NCBI RefSeq assembly: GCF_012489685.1
Contig: NC_080044.1
Location: 55,791,507-55,855,506 of the forward strand
Origin: Lotus japonicus
Lineage: Eukaryota; Streptophyta; Magnoliopsida; Fabales; Fabaceae
DNA length: 64,000 nt
Direction: 5' to 3'
The notes under the pieces are model-generated. The model searched no databases, had not been told where the DNA came from, and saw only the letters and a program-made list of their open reading frames with translations. The stretch's first letter is position 1; the number at the start of each line of letters is the position of its first letter. Positions 22,241-33,162 of the stretch are shown piece after piece. A program made the position numbers and the translations under genes.

Positions 22241-22776
22241 TCTCCCCCTTTTTGATGATGACAAAACCAAGTATTTTGATGAAAATTCTTAAACAATAAA
22301 TTGAATTCACTCAGAGTTTAGAGAGATAGAATTAGACTTATCCTGATGTGAATAGTTTATTTTGCTCATTCTGAATCCAAGTCACAACTTGATTCTGAGC
22401 ATAGCTCCCCCTGAATCTAAGACTTAATGAAAACGTTAGAAATGTCTAGATTCTGAGCTAAATAATATAAGAGTTCAGAGTGAAGGCGCATGACATAGAT
22501 GAAATAAAATAATCAGAGCACATAAGTATTCAGAATCACCAATAAGTGGTATCAGAGTCAAATAGAATCACTTCAGAAGAAGTGAAATGTATTCCTTGTA
22601 TTTGCCCAGTGACACATCTATGGTCATAAAGGTGGAACTCTTAAATTCTCCAAAAGAAAAATAAATCACACTAACATAGCTTACACATCAAAAACTGGGT
22701 GTACTCCCCCTTTTTGTCATAAGCAAAAAGTATGGGGTGTGAAAAACTTAGCTTGAAGTACAAGGTACTCCCCCTT
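22241..22776 (-). promoter_or_regulatory. Cluster of four Sirevirus polypurine-tract motifs
   Basis: On the minus strand AAAAAGGGGGAGA-type tracts lie at 22241-22253 (next to the 3' LTR), 22404-22412, 22703-22715 and 22767-22776. The first is the functional-position primer for plus-strand synthesis. Repeated polypurine tracts upstream of the 3' LTR are a described Sirevirus trait. Confidence 0.8.
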
Positions 22777-22970
22777 AGAGAAGGTCTAAGTTTCAAACGA
22801 ATGGAGAAAATAAACGATGCATGAGTGAGAGTTAAGCGAATTAAAGAAGGGAGTTAATGCAAAAGAAGAACGTTTACCACCGGCCACGGGAGTAAAGAAA
22901 AGCTTCAGTTACCAAGGACTTAACCTCGAGAAACTGTAGGAGCAATAACTTCCAAGGAGAGAATGAAGCT

Positions 22971-22978
22971 TATATAAA
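22971..22978 (+). promoter_or_regulatory. TATA box of antisense mini-gene
   Basis: TATATAAA lies on the plus strand, 53 nt before the ATG at 23032, a normal plant TATA-to-start distance. The start context GAGAAAATGGC fits the plant consensus (A at -3, G at +4). Confidence 0.6.
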
Positions 22979-23031
22979 GCAATTTAGAAGAGGGTAATCT
23001 TCACAACTCGATCAATACCAATTAAGAGAAA

Positions 23032-23424
23032 ATGGCATCATACAGAATGGCATTAGAAGAGCTCAGAAGGAAGGCTTTTGAGGAAGATATGTTCCTCAAT
23101 ATAAGACATCCGGATGGTACAAAGACCATACAAGAGTTGACGAAGACACTACTGGGAGAAGATCTTGGTCCAGAGATGGAGAAAGATCTTAAAGAATTCC
23201 TCAGCTTCGTGGAGGAGATTCAGGTGCTGAGCCAGCTTGAGAAGAATCTTCTTGAAGAGAAGGAGACTGTTGAAAGGATACTCAAGACGACAGAAGATAG
23301 TCTGGAGAGAGATGAGCTGAGCATCAAACTCGGCAACATAGAGTATACACTTGATCGTCTGGAAAAGGAGAGAGTGGAGCAGCGCCAAGAGTGCAGAAGA
23401 ATGAGGAAGGATCCTCCATTCTAG
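23032..23424 (+). CDS. Antisense accessory ORF in Sirevirus, 130 aa, unknown function
   Basis: This complete small frame reads opposite to the retrotransposon, between the env-like ORF and the 3' LTR. It starts MASYRMALEELRRKAFEEDM and ends RMRKDPPF. It is strongly charged (Glu, Lys, Arg); residues about 70-125 form a heptad-like coiled coil (LEKNLLEEKETVERILKTTE and on to LDRLEKERVEQRQE). It has no signal peptide or membrane segment. A TATA box (22971-22978) and AATAAA (23448-23453) bracket it, so it looks like a self-contained transcription unit converging on the env-like ORF, whose stop is at 23568. Extra antisense ORFs are known in some plant LTR retrotransposons; I do not recognise this protein. 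Confidence 0.7.
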   Translation: MASYRMALEELRRKAFEEDMFLNIRHPDGTKTIQELTKTLLGEDLGPEMEKDLKEFLSFVEEIQVLSQLEKNLLEEKETVERILKTTEDSLERDELSIKLGNIEYTLDRLEKERVEQRQECRRMRKDPPF

Positions 23425-23447
23425 ATGTAGGGAATTATGTATGATGT

Positions 23448-23453
23448 AATAAA
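23448..23453 (+). terminator. Poly(A) signal of antisense mini-gene
   Basis: AATAAA lies 24 nt after the stop codon of the antisense ORF, preceded by T/G-rich sequence (TATGTATGATGT). Confidence 0.5.
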
Positions 23454-23567
23454 CAAGATTGATAAAGAAAAAAAACATTTGCAAGCACAATGTGATATAT
23501 ATAGATATGCAATGAGAAACAACGAGTAAGCAAGAAAAGCAAATATCTTAAATAAAAGTAAAATAAG

Positions 23568-25571
23568 TTAAGAAAGAAAAAGGGTCTGTTGAACTTGTTG
23601 GGCTAAAGGGTCTGCTTCATGCAAAGGGTCAGCCTGGATAGGATGATCTGGGTCAACTAGACGTTCTGGTCTAGGTCCAGGGTATCTCCTAGGGCTAGGT
23701 ACTGTGAGGTAGTACTCTAGAATGGCAGACTCTTTCTCTTTCGCAATTTGAATAAATTTGCGATTAGATTCAGAGTTGTTTGAGGGTGAGGAGTCAGCAA
23801 CATTGGTAGGAAAGGATACAGAAGTATAGGGAGTTGAGGAATCTGTATCAGTTGTTCTGCGAACAGGATGTTCTGAAGCTCTGGGGACAGAGTGATCAGA
23901 AGGTCTGGGTTCAGGTTTTGGTTGGTCGAGAATAATGGGTTCAGAGGTTAGTGGGTTGTATTGAATGGTTATGGGTGAGGTTGGTTCAGAGGGTCTAGGA
24001 GTCTGAAGCATGTTCCAAAGAGGTGCTTCTTGTTGGGAAGGTTGGAAAAATGAAGACCTAGGTGAATTTGGTGGAGATGTGGTTTGGTCAGCTGGTTGAG
24101 ACTCTGGGATAGGAGTGAGTTGGGTGGCAGTGCGGTGGAGTGCATCAAGTGAATTTAACTCATCATCAGATTCAGTAACAACAGACTTACTTGATGATCG
24201 CACGGCAGACCGAGTCACTCTGGCAGAAGTCTCCATTCTGATTACTTGAGCAGCTGGTTCCACACGAGTTGGCTTATCCACAATTCTAACTTGCTTCTTT
24301 TTCTTCTTAGGAGGAGGAGCATCACCATCAGATGGACCATCTGGTTTGGTGGGTTCCTCGTGCTTCCTCTTAGATTTGTCAGCCTTCTTCTTCTTCTTCT
24401 GATCATCAGACTCTTCAGAGGATTCCTCCAAGACCATTTTTCTCTGAACTTTCTTCTTGGGAGGAGAGTCAAACTCTGGAGTTGGTGGCAGTTTTCTGAA
24501 AAACTCGTCCACATCTATCTCATACCCTTGTTTCTTCAGATTGCACAAAATAGCTTCCGGGTTATCTGCTTGAGACCAGAGAGGGTAATCATTCATAGGC
24601 ACCCTTCTTTGTCTTACTTCATCAGAAGTATCTTCATGAGCAGGGGCAACCTTTTTCTTGATCAATCCCATCTTCTTCAAAGATGTGGATATGGTGAAGA
24701 CATCACTAACAATTGTCGACAGATCCTCTGTGCATCCTGCCTTGATCAGATTTTCTATGAATTTGCTCTCAATGAAGAGGTCTGAAAGCAGTCTCCCAAA
24801 GGGGATATACTTGATAACAGACTTGATGGAAGCAGTGGTTCTGGATTTCCTGATACACTCTTTCAGGTAAGAGAACAGGAAGAAAGGAAGACAGATCTTC
24901 CTATGATCCTGAATGAAGAACAGCATCGCCTTCTGACAGAAGTTGATGTAATCAGGAGAGCTTTCCTTTGGCCTCTGGTTGATGCAGTGAAGCAGAATCT
25001 TGTGCCAGATCCTTAGCTTGGGATGAAGATCCACCACTTTGTAATCACTCTTGCCAGGTTTGTAGTTGGTGTAAAGAGCCTTGTTGGTTTCTTCCCTTGT
25101 TCTGGGTGTCAACTTTGATTCCGTCAGTTGGAATCTATACCCAGTTCTAGTGTGTGCACCCAGAAGATCAACAATAGACTTCTCAGTAATGATTATCCTC
25201 CTTCCAGCAATGTAGGAAACCACTTGTGTGTCATCGCAGTCGGCATGTTTCCAGAATTCCTTGACCAATTTGTCATAGATTGGACCTCGAAGCCTGTTGA
25301 AGTATTCTTCCCAGCCTTGAACATGAACTTCAGGACGAAGATCATACCCATTAGCAGCTATATTATCCAGGTCGAATCTCCATTCAGCAAGCACCTGGAG
25401 TTCTTCCGGAGAAAAAACACAGTGAACGGCACAGCCCCGTTCTGCAATTGGAATCATCTTCTCTTGAGCTTGACTTTGAGTTTCAGGACCCGATTGACCT
25501 GTAGCTTGGCCTACTACCATAGTAGGAAATCTGGTTGCATCTGTAGTTTCACGTCTGTTGGGTCTAACCAT
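23568..25571 (-). CDS. Sirevirus env-like ORF, 667 aa
   Basis: The likely start is the ATG at 25569-25571 (MVRPNRRETTDATRF); the open frame extends further upstream, but only through low-complexity TC-rich sequence. The N-terminal half contains the conserved plant block found in SIRE1-type ORFs (CVFSPEELQVLAEWRFDLDN, GWEEYFNRLRGPIYDKLV, IPFGRLLSDLFI). The middle has Lys-rich tracts (KKKKKADKSKRK, PPKKKKKQVR) resembling nuclear-localisation signals. The C-terminal third is Pro/Ser-rich. I see no clear signal peptide, so an envelope role is doubtful. The frame is open throughout, unlike gag-pol. It belongs to an old retroelement copy in the plant genome. Confidence 0.85.
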   Translation of the reverse strand: MVRPNRRETTDATRFPTMVVGQATGQSGPETQSQAQEKMIPIAERGCAVHCVFSPEELQVLAEWRFDLDNIAANGYDLRPEVHVQGWEEYFNRLRGPIYDKLVKEFWKHADCDDTQVVSYIAGRRIIITEKSIVDLLGAHTRTGYRFQLTESKLTPRTREETNKALYTNYKPGKSDYKVVDLHPKLRIWHKILLHCINQRPKESSPDYINFCQKAMLFFIQDHRKICLPFFLFSYLKECIRKSRTTASIKSVIKYIPFGRLLSDLFIESKFIENLIKAGCTEDLSTIVSDVFTISTSLKKMGLIKKKVAPAHEDTSDEVRQRRVPMNDYPLWSQADNPEAILCNLKKQGYEIDVDEFFRKLPPTPEFDSPPKKKVQRKMVLEESSEESDDQKKKKKADKSKRKHEEPTKPDGPSDGDAPPPKKKKKQVRIVDKPTRVEPAAQVIRMETSARVTRSAVRSSSKSVVTESDDELNSLDALHRTATQLTPIPESQPADQTTSPPNSPRSSFFQPSQQEAPLWNMLQTPRPSEPTSPITIQYNPLTSEPIILDQPKPEPRPSDHSVPRASEHPVRRTTDTDSSTPYTSVSFPTNVADSSPSNNSESNRKFIQIAKEKESAILEYYLTVPSPRRYPGPRPERLVDPDHPIQADPLHEADPLAQQVQQTLFLS

Positions 25572-26013
25572 CTTGAAGGCGGTTGAAGGTTTTGGGTAGA
25601 AAGGAGAAGGATGAATAGAGAGAGAGAGAGAGAGAGAGATCGTGGGGATAAGGTTTTGAAAAACTGAAGAGAGAGAAGGTAAAACCGTAAGTGTAGGAGA
25701 ACGTGTGTGTATAGTGGGTTTTGAAAAATAACCGTTGTTGATCAAAAAGCAATTTAAAATCAACGGTTAAAAATTAAAGACATCATAGTAACAGTTAATA
25801 CACATATCACACGCAGGAGAGAAGCACATCAACACTCATTACGACAGACTGTCAGCACGGGCACAAGGAACTATGTATCAGAGATACTGACACACATTTA
25901 CTGTCTCTGCTTCAGAGTCAGCAACAATGGGTACTTAAACTCTGATAGAGTTACCTTCTGAACTAGACATCTTTTGATAAAGAAGCATCATAGTCAGAGG
26001 TTCTGATCCATCT

Positions 26014-29000
26014 TCATGCTGGACAAAAGTCCATATTCAGATTTTTCAGAATGAAATTAAATCTATCCTCTGCTAAGGGCTTTGTAAAGATATCTGCCCA
26101 TTGATGGTTAGTATCAACAAACTTCAGAAGAAGTACGCCCTTCTGTACATAATCGCGAATAAAATGATACTTTACCTCAATGTGTTTTGCCCTTGAGTGT
26201 AAGATAAGATTCTTACTCAATGAAATTGCAGCAGTGTTATCACAATAGATTGGGATATTGCTCTCAAGGATTTGATAATCCTCCAGCTGATGTTTCATCC
26301 AGAGCATCTGAGTGCTGCATATTGCTGCTGAGATATATTCTGCCTCTGCAGTAGATAGTGAAATGGTTGATTGCCTCTTGCTTGCCCATGAGACTAAGTT
26401 GCTTCCCAGAAATTGACAATTTCCAAAAGTGCTTTTTCTCTCTGTTCTATCTCCAGCATAATCAGCATCACAATAACCTGAAAGCTTATACTCTGATGTT
26501 TTCTTATACATCAAGCCAAGGTTAGTGGTACCTTTCAGATATCTTAGGATCCTCTTAACAGCTGTTAAGTGGGTTTCCCTTGGATCTGATTGAAACGAGC
26601 ACATAAATGAACACTAAACAGTATATCTGGCCTAGATGCAGTTAAGTATAGAAGTGATCCTATCATACCACGATAGAGCTTCTGACAAACTTTACCACTT
26701 GCATCTTCTTTCTCCAGAATGCATGTAGGATGCATTGGAGTCTTGGCAACTGTAGATTCCAGCATATTGAACTTCTTCAGAAGTTCTTTAGTGTATTTGC
26801 TCTGATGGATATATGTTCCTTCTGGTGTTTGATCAACTTGTATTCCCAGAAAGTACTTGAGTTCTCCCATCATGCTCATCTCAAATTCAGCCTGCATCAT
26901 CTCAGAAAATTCTTTGCATAGAGATTGATTAGCAGAACCAAATATAATATCATCAACATAGATTTGCACAATTAAGATATCATCTTTGTAAGTTTTGCAA
27001 AAGAGAGTTGTATCTACTTTACCCCTTACAAACTCATTCTCCAGAAGGAATGAGCCGAGTCTCTCATACCATGCTCTGGGAGCTTGCTTCAGACCATAGA
27101 GAGATTTCTTCAACTTGAAAACATGATCTGGGTTCTTCTCATCTTCAAAACCTGGGTGTTGATGAACGTAGACTTCCTCTGATATGTATCCATTTAGGAA
27201 GGGACTCTTAACATCCATCTGATGTAGACTTATGTTGTGATTCACTGAGAAGGAGATCAGCAGTCTGATTGCTTCAAGTCTTGCTACTGGAGCAAATGTT
27301 TCTGTGTAGTCTATTCCTTCCTGCTGACTGTAGCCTTGAGCAACTAGCCTTGCCTTGTTTCTGATTACATCACCTTTCTCATTCAACTTGTTTCTGAACA
27401 CCCATTTGGTTCCAATTACATGGACACTTTGAGGTTTCTTCACTAAGCACCAAACATCATTCTTGGAAAATTGATTCAATTCTTCTTCCATAGCCATAAT
27501 CTAGTCCTTGTCCTGAAGAGCTTCATCAATTGACTTGGGTTCAATTAAGGACACCAATCCTTTCAGACTAAGCAAGATCTCTTCAGAGGGTCTGAAGGCT
27601 GATCTGGTTCTGACTGGTTCATCTTTGTTGCCCAGAATCAATTCCTTAGGATGAGCTGTAGTGATTCTGCTCTTCTTCTGAGATTGAGAATCAGAGGGAC
27701 CAGCTTCTTCTGGTTCAACTTCCTCTGGCTCAGCTTCCTCTGGAGCTTTGCTTTTGTCAGAAACGTTTATGCTTAAATCTGCAAACTTCTCAACTAGCTT
27801 TGACTGATCAGAGTCAAGCTTATCATCAAATCTAACTTGTATAGATTCTTCAATTGTTTTAGCATCAGTATTATAGAATCTAAAACCTTTAGATCTCTCA
27901 GAGTAACCAAGTAATAGACATTTAGACGATTTAGCATCAAACTTATGCAATCTATCCTTAATATTAAGAACATAACAAACACAACCAAAAGGATGAAAAA
28001 TAAGAAATGTTGGGTTTTATATTATTCCACAATTCATAGGGAGTCTTATTCAGAATTGGTCTCACAGAGATTATGTTCTGAATGTAACACGCTGTGTTTA
28101 CTGCCTCTGCCCAAAAGTGCTTAGCCATGCCAGTTTCTTGGAGCATGGTTCTAGCCATCTCCTGAAGAGTTCTGTTCTTCCTCTCAACAACACCATTTTG
28201 TTGAGGAGTTATGGGACAAGAGAAATCATGTGCAATTCCATAGGAATCAAACAGACTCTCAAACTTGTCATTCTCAAACTCTCCACCATGGTCACTTCTG
28301 ACACGCACAATCCTACAAGCCTTCTCGTTTTGCACTTGGGCTATGAAGGTAGAGAATACAACATGAGACTCATCCTTGCGGGTTAGAAATTTTACCCATG
28401 TCCAGCGGCTATAGTCGTCAACAATGACCATCCCATATCTCTTGCCACCTATAGACTCAGTTTTCACTGGTCCAAACAGGTCGATATGCAGAAGTTCCAA
28501 CGGCCTTGAGGTTGAGACAACATTCTTTGCCTTGAAAGGGACTTTTGTGAATTTGCCTTTCTGACATGCTTCACAAAGAGCGTCTGAAGAGAACTTCAGA
28601 GTGGGTAAGCCCCTGACAAGGTTTAGCTTACTCAGCTGAGAAATCTTTCTCATACTGGCATGCCCTAACCGTCTATGCCATACCCATTGCTCTTCATTAA
28701 CAGACAGAAGGCACTTCACATTCTGAGCCTCCAACTCAGATAATCTGATCTTATAAATGTTGTTCTTCCTCTTGCTGTTAAACAAAACAGAGCCATCGAT
28801 CTGACTTACAGCCCGGCAGGACTTTTGATTGAAGATAACATCATAACCCTTCTCAGCTAATTGACTTATAGACAATAAGTTATGAGTTAAGCCGTCTACC
28901 AATAAAACATTGTCAATGCATGGACTACTATCTACACAAATAGTACCAGTACCAACAATTTTACCCTTTTCGTTGCTACCAAAGCCAACTTCGCCTCCAG

Positions 29001-29090
29001 GCTTAAGTTTTAGCTATTGGAACATACGCCTTTCTCCCGTCATGTGACGCGAGCATCCACTGTCCAGATACCATGATTGGTGTTTCAGTG
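26014..29090 (-). pseudogene. Sirevirus pol: protease, integrase, RT, RNase H, broken
   Basis: The protease motif (WYLDSGCSRHMTG, about 29050-29085) is in a different frame from the end of gag. A TAG at about 29014-29016 interrupts the same frame soon after. Integrase follows (HRRLGHASM, CEACQKGKF, ELLHIDLFGP, DDYSRW, RSDHGGEFEN) with its catalytic acidic residues. A frame change near 28000, a TAG at about 27498-27500 and another frame change near 26600 are visible. RT has MDVKSPFLNG and the intact catalytic IYVDDIIFG. RNase H (GYCDADYAGD, STAEAEY, YCDNTAA) ends at FCPA near 26014. With at least five lesions this copy cannot encode its own polyprotein. Confidence 0.9.
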
Positions 29091-30909
29091 GAGCTATCAA
29101 GGATATCTGCAACATAGATAATCTTATCCTTAGGTACCCACTTTCTGGGTCCTCTCTTGTTAGTTACCCCAGAGGTTCTGATCACCTTGGGTTTCTCAAC
29201 ATGGTAATGTAAAGGAATATTTGCATGATATTTAGACATGGAGAAAGATCCCTTTTTGAGAGGGGGTTTAACAACTTCAGCAGGTAAAGGATCAGGCAAT
29301 ATGGTACCAGAGGGAACAAAGCATTCATACAAAGATTTAGCTTTAGGCATAGAAGGCTCATTTCTAATTGGTTTAGAATAGCCAATGCCATGCATTCCGT
29401 TTCTGCTTACGCCATAGATCATTGAAGCCATTAAGCTTCTGTCTACGCTTTTAGCCAGGAATCTTTGAAAAGATTTTTCATACTTAGATTCATGCTTACT
29501 ATCAGAGGCATCGCAGGCAATAACTTCTTCTAACTTAGCAATTTGATTCTTAAGCACAGAGTTAGAATTCACTAAAGCATGATTATCATTTTTCAAATCA
29601 GAAATGATTTTCTCATGTTCAGAAGGAGTCTTAGAAGCAGCAGATAAGTCCTTTTTCAGCTTCTTATGCTTAGACAACAAAGAGTTATACTTATCCATAA
29701 TATCAGACAAGGCATGTTTCAGTTCAGAGGTAGAGAAAGAAGCGAATACCTCATTTTCATCGTCTGAATTAGGATCTCCTTCTGATTCTGAGTCAGAGTC
29801 AACAACTTCCTTTGACTCTGCTCCTTTGTCTTTGACAATGGCCATGAGTCCTTGGACTTCACCATCAGAGTCAACGTCCTCTGACTCTGATTCGTCAAAA
29901 GTCACCATCAGACTTTTCTTGGTCTTGAAGTTCTTCTTTGGCCTCTTGTCCTTCTTCAGTTTTGGACAGTCACTTTTGTAGTGCCCAGATTCTTTGCACT
30001 CAAAGCATGTGACTTCCTTAAGTGAGGACTTCTTCTGACTTGAGGATTCAGACTTTCCTTTGGCCTTTCCAGAGCCTTTGTACTTGCTTTGCTTGTGCTT
30101 CCAGATTCGGTTGAGTCTCTTAGAGATCAGAGTCAGCTCATCTTCATACGAATCTTCTGATGCTTCTTCAGATTCTTCTTCTTCAGCTTGAAGAGCTTTT
30201 GACTTCTCTGCTTTAGCCTTCTCAGATTTGGATTTTAAGGCTATTGACTTCTTCCTCAGATCTTGCATCTCTGAGCGCTTCAGCTCATGGCACTTCAGTA
30301 TGCTGATGAGTTCTTCTAAGCTTATACGCTCAACATCTCTTGTGAGCTCTATTGAAGTCACCAAGGGCATCCAGCTTTCAGGAAGAAATCTGATGACCCT
30401 TATGACATGATCTTTAGTTGTGTAGCTCTTGTTGAGAGGTCGTATTCCAGCTACCAGCAACTGAAATCAGAAAACATTTCTTCAATGGACTCATTTGGCT
30501 CCATGACGAAGGATTCATACTTTTGAATCAAGGACAATGCCTTTGATTCTTTGACTTTCTTGTTTCCTTCATGAGACATCTTCAGGGACTCAAAAATGCC
30601 TTTTGCATACTCACGATCTGTAATCTTCTGGTACCCTTCATACGAAATAGCACTTAGAAGAATTGCTCTAGCTTTGTGATGTTGTGAGTAGAGCTTCTTT
30701 TGATCTGCAGTCATCTCTGACCTTGGGATCTTCTTGCCTTCTGCATCAACTGGACGCTCATAGCCATCCACAATAATATCCCAGAGATCTGCATCGAAAC
30801 CCAGAAAGAAACTTTCAAGTCTATCTTTCCAATATTCAAATCTTTGACCGTCAAACATGGGAGGCTTTGCATTGTAACCATCTCTTTGAGTTTCACTGGT
30901 GGTAACCAT
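29003..30909 (-). pseudogene. Sirevirus gag with CCHC knuckle, one frameshift
   Basis: gag starts at 30909 (MVTTSETQRDGYNAKPPMFD) with the copia gag helix region (FEYWKDRLESFF). The frame is lost near 30455 after ESIEEMFSDF and resumes in another frame at LLVAGIRPLNKSYTTKDHV, consistent with a one-base change. A zinc knuckle CFECKESGHYKSDC lies near 29960-30010. A long Ser/Asp/Glu-rich and coiled-coil tail follows, typical of the enlarged Sirevirus gag. Confidence 0.9.
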
Positions 30910-30967
30910 TGTTTTTCACACTGGCCCGGATCACTGAACACTGTTAGGTGTGGTAATCAGAACTTGC

Positions 30968-30979
30968 GCTCTGATACCA
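30968..30979 (-). other. Sirevirus primer-binding site
   Basis: TGGTATCAGAGC on the minus strand is complementary to the 3' end of initiator tRNA-Met and begins two bases after the 5' LTR end (30982). Confidence 0.9.
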
Positions 30980-30981
30980 AT

Positions 30982-32195
30982 TGAAGGTATGAAAAACGGT
31001 AGAAAGGGGGGTTTGAATATCGTTTTCAAGTTAAAACTTCCACCTTTTTTAAAGATTTTAGCAAATCTTTCGAGAACTTAAGTGCTAAAGATAAGAGATA
31101 GAAAAGCACACAAGGATTCTTATCCTGGTTCACTTGATAAGTCCCTCAAGCTAATCCAGTCCACCCGTCAAGGTGATTTCTTCCTTCTTAGAATGAAGGC
31201 AATCCACTAATCAGGTAATGTGTTACAACTGCACTTGAAACCTACAAGTGACTAACAATTACACTGACTTAGCTCACACTAAGATTCACTCTCGTAGTCT
31301 TCTCTAGGATCCGATCAACCTTGATCTCCTAAAGGAACTAAACAAACTGTTTTATCAAGAAATGTTTACAAGAGATTTGCTTCTGAAAAGCTAATAGTAA
31401 ACACAATGAATTTCTGATGAAAGAATGCTTGGAGGTTTTTGAATATAGCTTGTGCTTATATAAATTCTTCCAACCGCATCTTTCAAACTTCAGTCTCTAT
31501 TTATACTCCAAGGATTAGGGTTTGAATGCTGCATGGAAATGCTACCGTTGGAGGGCAGTTCTGGAAATTCCAGCTTCTGCTGTGTCTGAGACTGTTAGGT
31601 AGGTCGTCAGGATAGTACTGTTGCTTTTGTACTTTGAAAGTGACTTGACCTTTAAACCTAGGAGACTTCTGATCAGGGGAATGCTTCATGTTGGAACTTG
31701 TGAAGCCGGTTGATCAGAGTCAGAGGGAAAGCATAGATCCTCTGACCGTTGTATCTTCTGATTCTGAACTCAGAGGGAAGTACATGGTCTTCAGAGTCTC
31801 TTGCTTCTCGACATCAGAGTTTCCACTATTCAGCTTCTGAATCTTCAGAGTCTTCCACACCATCAGAACATCTGAACCTTCAGTGTTGCTTGGTTGTCAG
31901 AACTTTTGGATCTTCAGAACTTCTAGTGACTGAGTCCTTATCAGAGCTTGTATGACTTCAGATCTTCTGAAGCATTTCTACTGTTCATGCTGAACATAGA
32001 TGTTGCGAAAGCGTTGCTTGGGTCACTCTTTATGCATAGTGCTTCTGATTTGTGTGAGATTGAATTGAGGTCAGAGCCTGTAAACAGCACACTCAGAAAA
32101 ACACGTTAGAGTACCATAATTGTTCATACTCAAAAGTTAACTTGTAATCATCAAAACATAAGAGTTGTACTACTCGATCAAAACTTGATCTTACA
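30982..32195 (-). repeat. Sirevirus 5' LTR
   Basis: The 1214-bp LTR begins TGTAAGATCAAGTTTTGATC (32195) and ends CATACCTTCA (30982). A TATAAATA box lies near 31500 on the minus strand. The segment 31650-31990 is crowded with TTCAGA and TCTGA repeats. The right flank runs directly into Athila-type pol with no target duplication. Confidence 0.93.
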
Positions 32196-33162
32196 GAGGA
32201 GAAACTCCTCAAAGTTTTGAGGGATCATAAGTCAGCTTTGGGTTGGACTATTGATGATATCAAAGGTATTAGCCCTGCGATATGCATGCATAAAATTTTG
32301 CTGGAAGAAAATTACAAACCTATAGTCCAACCTCAAAGAAGGCTTAACCCTTCCATGAAGGATGTGGTGAGGAAAGAGATAATTAAATTGCTTGATGCAG
32401 ATGTTATTTATCCAATTTCGGATAGTGAATGGGTAAGTCATGTTCAAGAGGTTCCCAAGAAAGGAGGCATCACTGTGGTTGCCAATAAGAACAATGAGTT
32501 GATTCCCACTCGTCAAGTGACGAAGTGGAGGGTTTGTATTGATTACCGAAGGCTGAATTCGGTAACTAGAAAGGATCATTTTCCTTTGCCTTTCATAGAT
32601 CAAATGCTAGATAAGTTGGCTGGACATCAATACCACTGTTTTCTTGATGGCTATTCCGGGTACAACCAAATTTGTGTTGCACCGGAAGACCAAGAGAAGA
32701 CGGCATTCACTTGCCCATACGACGTGTTTGCTTATAAGAGAATGCCATTTGGGCTTTGCAATGCCCCGACCACTTTCCAAAGGTGTATGTTTGCTATTTT
32801 CTCTGACTTGATAGAGACTTGCATCGAGATTTTTATAGAAGACTTCTATGTTTTTGGTCCAAATTTTGATGCTTGTCTAGGGAATCTAGCTTTGGTTTTG
32901 AAGAGATGTCAAGAGACCAACTTGGTCTTAAATTGGGAGAAGTGCCATTTCATGGTTAGGGATGGCATAGTGCTAGGACACAAGGTGTCTAAAAAGGGGA
33001 TTGAGGTTGATAGAGCTAGGATTGAAGTTATTGAAAAGCTCCCTCCCCCAACTAACATCAAGGGTATTAGGAGTTTTCTCGGGCATGCTGGTTTCTATAG
33101 GCTGTTTATTAGAGACTTTTCCAAATTAGCTAAGCCTATGACCAACTTGCTTGAAAAGGAAG
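32196..33162 (+). pseudogene. Athila-like reverse transcriptase fragment
   Basis: The frame is open from the Sirevirus junction (EEKLLKVLRDHKSALGW) to the solo-LTR target site. RT blocks seen are VPKKGGITVV, WRVCIDYRRLNSVT, YSGYNQI, KRMPFGLCNAPTTFQRCM and HKVSKKGIEVDRA. At the catalytic site the sequence reads IEIFIEDFYVFG, so the usual first Asp of the xxDD pair is Glu. The connection region LRSFLGHAGFYRLF-like is present as IRSFLGHAGFYRLFIRDFSK. Confidence 0.9.

Larger units (their letters stand above)
20669..32195 (-). mobile_element. Sirevirus (SIRE1-like Ty1-copia) retrotransposon, near full length
   Basis: The order on the minus strand is 5' LTR 32195-30982, primer site 30979-30968, gag, protease, integrase, RT, RNase H, env-like ORF, a non-coding tail with repeated polypurine tracts, and 3' LTR 22239-20669. 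Domain order (INT before RT) makes it copia, and the env-like ORF with the long tail makes it Sirevirus. gag-pol carries several frameshifts and stops, so this copy is not autonomous; the env-like frame is open. The bases next to the outer LTR ends do not match (no TSD): a LINE is on one side and an Athila pol fragment on the other. This suggests recombination between elements rather than a simple insertion. Confidence 0.93.

Noticed and set aside
24246..24785. 179-codon plus-strand ORF
   Set aside because: It is the complement of the Lys/Glu-rich env-like ORF; Leu/Phe-rich composition is a mirror effect and no promoter was seen, unlike the ORF at 23032.
23568..25571. A true viral envelope gene indicating an infectious virus
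   Set aside because: No signal peptide or clear fusion features were seen, Lys-rich nuclear-type tracts are present, and gag-pol of the same copy is broken. It is an old plant retroelement.
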